A stretch of DNA of 64,000 bases from positions 1 to 64,000 of the forward strand of contig JAFTQW010000040.1 of the NCBI GenBank assembly GCA_017462565.1. Direction: 5' to 3'. How positions within the stretch are numbered: the first letter of the stretch is position 1; each line of letters begins with the position of its first letter. Positions 60,781 to 64,000 of the stretch are shown here, in pieces. A model generated the notes under the pieces. The model searched no databases, was not told where the DNA came from, and saw only the letters and a list, made by a program, of their open reading frames with translations. Origin of the DNA: Ruminococcus sp. (lineage in GTDB: Bacteria > Bacillota > Clostridia > Oscillospirales > Ruminococcaceae). Made by a program: the position numbers and the translations under genes.

Positions 60781-62850
60781 ATGAATAAACACGATATTTT
60801 AAAAGAATATTTCGGTCATGACAGCTTCCGGAATGGTCAGGAAGAAATTATAGACAGCATTTTGTCCGGACGTGATACTCTCGGTATAATGCCGACAGGC
60901 GCAGGAAAGTCTGTCTGCTATCAGGTTCCTGCAATGCTTCTTGACGGTATAACTATTGTAGTTTCGCCGCTTATTTCGCTCATGAAAGATCAGGTGAGCG
61001 CTCTTATTTCCGCCGGATTCAATGCAGCCTGCATTAACAGTTCGCTGTCTTTGGAGGAATATTCTGCCGTTTTCCGCAGTGCTTATAACGGAGAGTATAA
61101 AATCATCTATGCCGCTCCGGAAAGACTTGATTCCGATGATTTTCTGCGCCTTGCCGCTCACATAAAAATCTCGATGATAACCGTGGACGAGGCTCACTGC
61201 GTTTCTCAATGGGGACAGGATTTCCGACCGAGCTATCTCCGTATCATCGACTTCATAAGCAAACTTCCTTCACGTCCGATAGTAAGCGCTTTCACAGCGA
61301 CTGCAACCGCTGATGTCCGTGATGATATTATAAAAATACTACGTCTTGAAGATCCATTTTCAATAACTACCGGATTTGACAGAAAAAATCTCTATTTTTC
61401 CGTCATTCAGCCAACAAGGAAATACGATACACTCCGCAGTCTTGTTGCAGGGTACAAAGAAAAATGCGGCATCGTTTACTGTCTTTCAAGGAAAAATGTT
61501 GAGGAAGTCTGCGAACGTCTTAATCAGGACGGATTCTCTGCAACCCGCTATCATGCAGGTCTTTCCGATTCCGAAAGGCAGCAGAATCAGGACGATTTCA
61601 TCTATGACCGCAAAAGAATAATGGTAGCAACCAACGCTTTCGGTATGGGTATCGACAAATCGGACGTTTCATTTGTCATTCATTATAATATGCCAAAGAA
61701 TATTGAGAGCTATTATCAGGAAGCCGGACGTGCTGGGCGTGACGGTGAACCGGCCGAATGCACGCTCCTTTACAGCGGCATGGACGTTCGCACCAACACG
61801 TTCATGATTGAAAAAAGTTATGAGGAAAACTCGGAACTCTCACAGAAAGAGCGTGAGCTCATTCTCGAAAAGGATAAGGAACGTCTTAAAGCCATGACGT
61901 ACTACTGTACCACAACAGGATGCCTAAGAGAGTACATTCTGCGCTATTTCGGAGAAAGCTCACCCAACTACTGCGGAAACTGTTCAAGCTGTGTAAACGG
62001 ATTTGAAACTGTTGATATAACCATAGATTCACAGAAAATCGTTTCATGCGTCTATCGTGTTCACCAAAAGGGGTGGGATTACGGCAAGAGCATGATCGTT
62101 GATATTCTTCGTGGCAGCCGCAATGAAAAACTCTGTTCACTCGGTTTTGATAAACTTTCAACATACGGCATCATGGCGGAAGTTTCAGCTTCAAGAATAC
62201 GTTCCGAAATTGATTATCTCGTCATGAACGGTTACCTTATGCTCACTGATTCCGATTTTCCTCAGCTTTGCCTTTCTTCTAAATCAGTAAAAATCCTTAA
62301 AGAAAAAATTCCTGTGAGCATGAAGCTCCCCATTGAGAAATCTCCAAAGGACAAGCGTAAAACCGATGACAAATTCTACGCCAATGATCCTCTTTTTGCC
62401 GAACTTCGTTCTCTTCGCAGTAAATTCGCAAGTAAGGAAAAAGTTCCGGCTTACATAGTTTTCGGTGACGCCGCTCTTCGTGATATGTGCAGAAAACTCC
62501 CGACCACAAGAGAACAGTTTCTCAATGTTTCCGGAGTCGGAAGAAGCAAGGCTGATAAGTACAGCGATGCCTTCTGCGAAGTGATTTCCGAATACATAAA
62601 AAACAATCCCGATGCGGAGAAAGCTCCTGATGGCGAGGTGAGCTATCTTGAAAGTCAGCTTGCCAGTTTTCGTGAACACGCTGTCGGCACAACTGCTCTT
62701 CCAAAGCCCAAGCCATGGACTGAAAGCGAAGAAGGTCAGCTTGCCAAAGAATTTAACGCTGGTAAATGTATTGCTGAAATCGCACAAATTCACAAACGCA
62801 CTAACGGTGCGATACGTTCAAGACTAAAGAAAATGGGAATTTTAACATAA
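60781..62850 (+). CDS. recQ: ATP-dependent DNA helicase RecQ
   Basis: 689 residues. Helicase core: Walker A MPTGAGKSVCYQ, DEAH box VDEAHCVSQWGQDFRPSY, TATATADVR, and motif VI GRAGRDGEPAE. Zinc-binding Cys follow in TTGCLREYIL and NYCGNCSSC, then RQC (about 405-500) and HRDC (about 535-615) domains. The last 45 residues (WTESEEGQLAKEF...) look like a small extra helix-turn-helix. It unwinds recombination and replication intermediates. ATG 60781 has only a weak ribosome site. Confidence 0.95.
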   Translation: MNKHDILKEYFGHDSFRNGQEEIIDSILSGRDTLGIMPTGAGKSVCYQVPAMLLDGITIVVSPLISLMKDQVSALISAGFNAACINSSLSLEEYSAVFRSAYNGEYKIIYAAPERLDSDDFLRLAAHIKISMITVDEAHCVSQWGQDFRPSYLRIIDFISKLPSRPIVSAFTATATADVRDDIIKILRLEDPFSITTGFDRKNLYFSVIQPTRKYDTLRSLVAGYKEKCGIVYCLSRKNVEEVCERLNQDGFSATRYHAGLSDSERQQNQDDFIYDRKRIMVATNAFGMGIDKSDVSFVIHYNMPKNIESYYQEAGRAGRDGEPAECTLLYSGMDVRTNTFMIEKSYEENSELSQKERELILEKDKERLKAMTYYCTTTGCLREYILRYFGESSPNYCGNCSSCVNGFETVDITIDSQKIVSCVYRVHQKGWDYGKSMIVDILRGSRNEKLCSLGFDKLSTYGIMAEVSASRIRSEIDYLVMNGYLMLTDSDFPQLCLSSKSVKILKEKIPVSMKLPIEKSPKDKRKTDDKFYANDPLFAELRSLRSKFASKEKVPAYIVFGDAALRDMCRKLPTTREQFLNVSGVGRSKADKYSDAFCEVISEYIKNNPDAEKAPDGEVSYLESQLASFREHAVGTTALPKPKPWTESEEGQLAKEFNAGKCIAEIAQIHKRTNGAIRSRLKKMGILT

Positions 62851-62906
62851 AAGATACATCAAATAAATTTATCGGCCTTTTCAGTATTAATATATAATTA
62901 ATAACT

Positions 62907-63365
62907 TCATCTTTTTGTTTTATATAAATTCTCATTCATTTTCTTTACGCTATGCTTACCGATAATAAATTGAATTATCCAAATTACTATGAAAATCAAT
63001 GCAAAAATCCCAAAGTAACTTAAGAATCCTATAACACTGTGTTCCATCCAGTATGTCAGATATGCAATCGGCATCATTATTACAGAAACAATTATAAAGT
63101 AAATTCCTGTCTGCTTTACAATACCCCAATGTTCTATTTCCCATATTACTGAGCTTGCCGCATATCCTGCGCCCAGAAATCCGCACAGAACAGCTTGCAG
63201 AATAACTGCATTTATCTCCTTATCCATTAAATCTGTCAGCTCAGGCACACAGGGCGAGTAATAACCATTTCCCATAACAAGAGAAATAAATATGGTTATA
63301 ATATATCCAATTGCTATTCCGAGAGGAAATCCTATCATACTTCGTAACAATATTTTTTTTTTCAT
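62907..63365 (-). CDS. DUF3021 family membrane protein
   Basis: 152 residues with four membrane helices (about 8-30, 53-73, 85-106, 112-135). Small proteins of this type are regularly encoded directly after a LytTR regulator, as here, and are thought to form a regulator/membrane pair. GGAGG precedes the ATG. Confidence 0.85.
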   Translation of the reverse strand: MKKKILLRSMIGFPLGIAIGYIITIFISLVMGNGYYSPCVPELTDLMDKEINAVILQAVLCGFLGAGYAASSVIWEIEHWGIVKQTGIYFIIVSVIMMPIAYLTYWMEHSVIGFLSYFGIFALIFIVIWIIQFIIGKHSVKKMNENLYKTKR

Positions 63366-63377
63366 AATTTTTCCTCC

Positions 63378-63818
63378 TTATATGCCCAATATTTTTTTAA
63401 TTTTAGAAACGTATCGCCTTGATACATATGTCGTTTGCCCATTTAATAATTTTACGCAAATTGTGCCTGTAATGCTCAGATCAAAGTTATTGACCTTTTT
63501 AAGATTGATGATCTCAGAGTTTGAAATTCGTACAAACTGATGAGAATTCAGTTTATTTTCTATCTCATACAATCTTAGGCGCAGAATGTATTCACCATTA
63601 TCTGTTACAGCAAAATTTTTTCCTGAATTTGCATAAATTCTTATAATATCTGATTGTTCAAGAACCTCAAGCTTGTTATCTTTAATTCCTGAAATTATTT
63701 GCGGAACGTTTTCTGAAAGCTTATCCATAATATTTTTTATTTCTTCTGTCATGGAATCGGTCATTATTATTACGATTGGTTCAGTACATGAACTGTCGAT
63801 TTTTAATTCGATCTGCAT
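63378..63818 (-). CDS. LytTR-domain transcriptional regulator
   Basis: 146 residues. The C-terminal LytTR DNA-binding domain (about 45-146) has DIIRIYANSGKNFAVTDNGE, HQFVRISNSEIINLKKVNN and TYVSRRYVSKIKKIL. The N-terminal 45 residues are an acidic helix region, not a receiver domain. It is the first gene of a two-gene operon with the DUF3021 protein (12 bases apart). GGAGG precedes the ATG. Confidence 0.88.
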   Translation of the reverse strand: MQIELKIDSSCTEPIVIIMTDSMTEEIKNIMDKLSENVPQIISGIKDNKLEVLEQSDIIRIYANSGKNFAVTDNGEYILRLRLYEIENKLNSHQFVRISNSEIINLKKVNNFDLSITGTICVKLLNGQTTYVSRRYVSKIKKILGI

Positions 63819-63841
63819 TACATCAGCCTCCTTAATTTGGT

Positions 63842-63870
63842 ATTATATATAAAATAAATGCTGCTGTCAA
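63842..63870 (-). promoter_or_regulatory. Promoter of the LytTR operon
   Basis: On the minus strand a perfect TTGACA and TATAAT with a 17-base spacer, about 25 bases before the start. Confidence 0.85.
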
Positions 63871-63910
63871 CAATTTTTCGATAATCGGTATTTTTTGCAA
63901 TATAAGTGGT

Positions 63911-63946
63911 AAAAAAAAAGAGCTTACAAATGTAAGCTCCTTTTTT
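63911..63946. terminator. Bidirectional terminator
   Basis: GAGCTTACA and TGTAAGCTC around AA, flanked by A9 and T6. On the minus strand it ends the gene entering from the right edge. Confidence 0.85.
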
Positions 63947-63955
63947 ATCATAAAA

Positions 63956-64000
63956 TTATTTAAACTTTACAGCCTTTTTAACTTTTGACACGATGTTTTC
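63956..64000 (-). CDS. C-terminal end of an unidentified protein (partial)
   Basis: The last 14 codons of a minus-strand gene that runs in from the right edge, ending in ENIVSKVKKAVKFK and TAA. The terminator at 63911-63946 follows it. The fragment is too short to identify. Confidence 0.45.
   Translation of the reverse strand, partial: ENIVSKVKKAVKFK

Overview
The window is an AT-rich chromosomal segment of a Firmicute, most likely a Ruminococcus-type gut bacterium (Oscillospiraceae). The evidence is two secreted proteins with dockerin repeats (a Cthe_2159-like beta-helix protein at 7041-10310 and a CBM6 pectate lyase at 57973-60552), Firmicute-style sigma-A promoters with 17-bp spacing, strong AGGAGG ribosome sites, a T-box in front of pheST, and many TTG starts chosen by their ribosome site. 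The species cannot be fixed from sequence alone.

Layout. 1-5228 is the integrase end of an integrated element: a HUH-type replication protein, an excisionase-like HTH, a tyrosine integrase, a MobC-like protein and an orphan gene. It abuts the 3' end of guaA. 5229-13635 holds guaA, the dockerin/beta-helix protein, and an operon of a GH26-like protein with ispD and ispF. 13868-20143 holds a PLP sulfhydrylase, an HD protein, a tautomerase and an asymmetric ABC exporter pair. 20385-22376 holds a palindromic element, a transposase remnant and a GT-C membrane protein. 22574-24076 holds uppP and a DUF3877-like gene.

24200-26857 is the most unusual locus: a tight operon of a MoaA-like radical SAM enzyme, a free-standing Asp/Asn-type class II aminoacyl-tRNA synthetase core, and an NrtR-type Nudix regulator whose Nudix box has lost its catalytic residues. 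Overlapping TTGATAnTATCAA palindromes sit just after its promoter. 27000-32203 is a decayed accessory region: a tRNA-Leu with broken copies on both sides, a deleted serine recombinase, a Bro-N protein between direct repeats, an array of degenerate repeats, and a TetR gene divergent from a broken MMPL exporter.

32466-45848 holds a metal P-type ATPase with an ArsR-type operator, an ECF sigma/anti-sigma-like pair, asnB, a GH25 lysozyme, an AraC regulator, a Nudix hydrolase, a DUF3810 protein, a lipoprotein, an NAD(P)HX repair enzyme and a DUF6106-like protein. 45900-50760 is the T-box pheS-X-pheT-Y operon. 50904-57487 holds a membrane-anchored GH25 protein, a large acidic membrane protein, and an operon of a membrane protein, a 2-hydroxyacid dehydrogenase, proB and proA. 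57973-64000 holds the pectate lyase, recQ and a DUF3021/LytTR pair.

A family of long imperfect palindromes (about 85-185 bp, at least six copies) runs through transcribed intergenic DNA. Core sequence is shared between copies, but the outer arms differ in sequence and still pair within each copy. All calls were made by reading the sequence; no database search was run.
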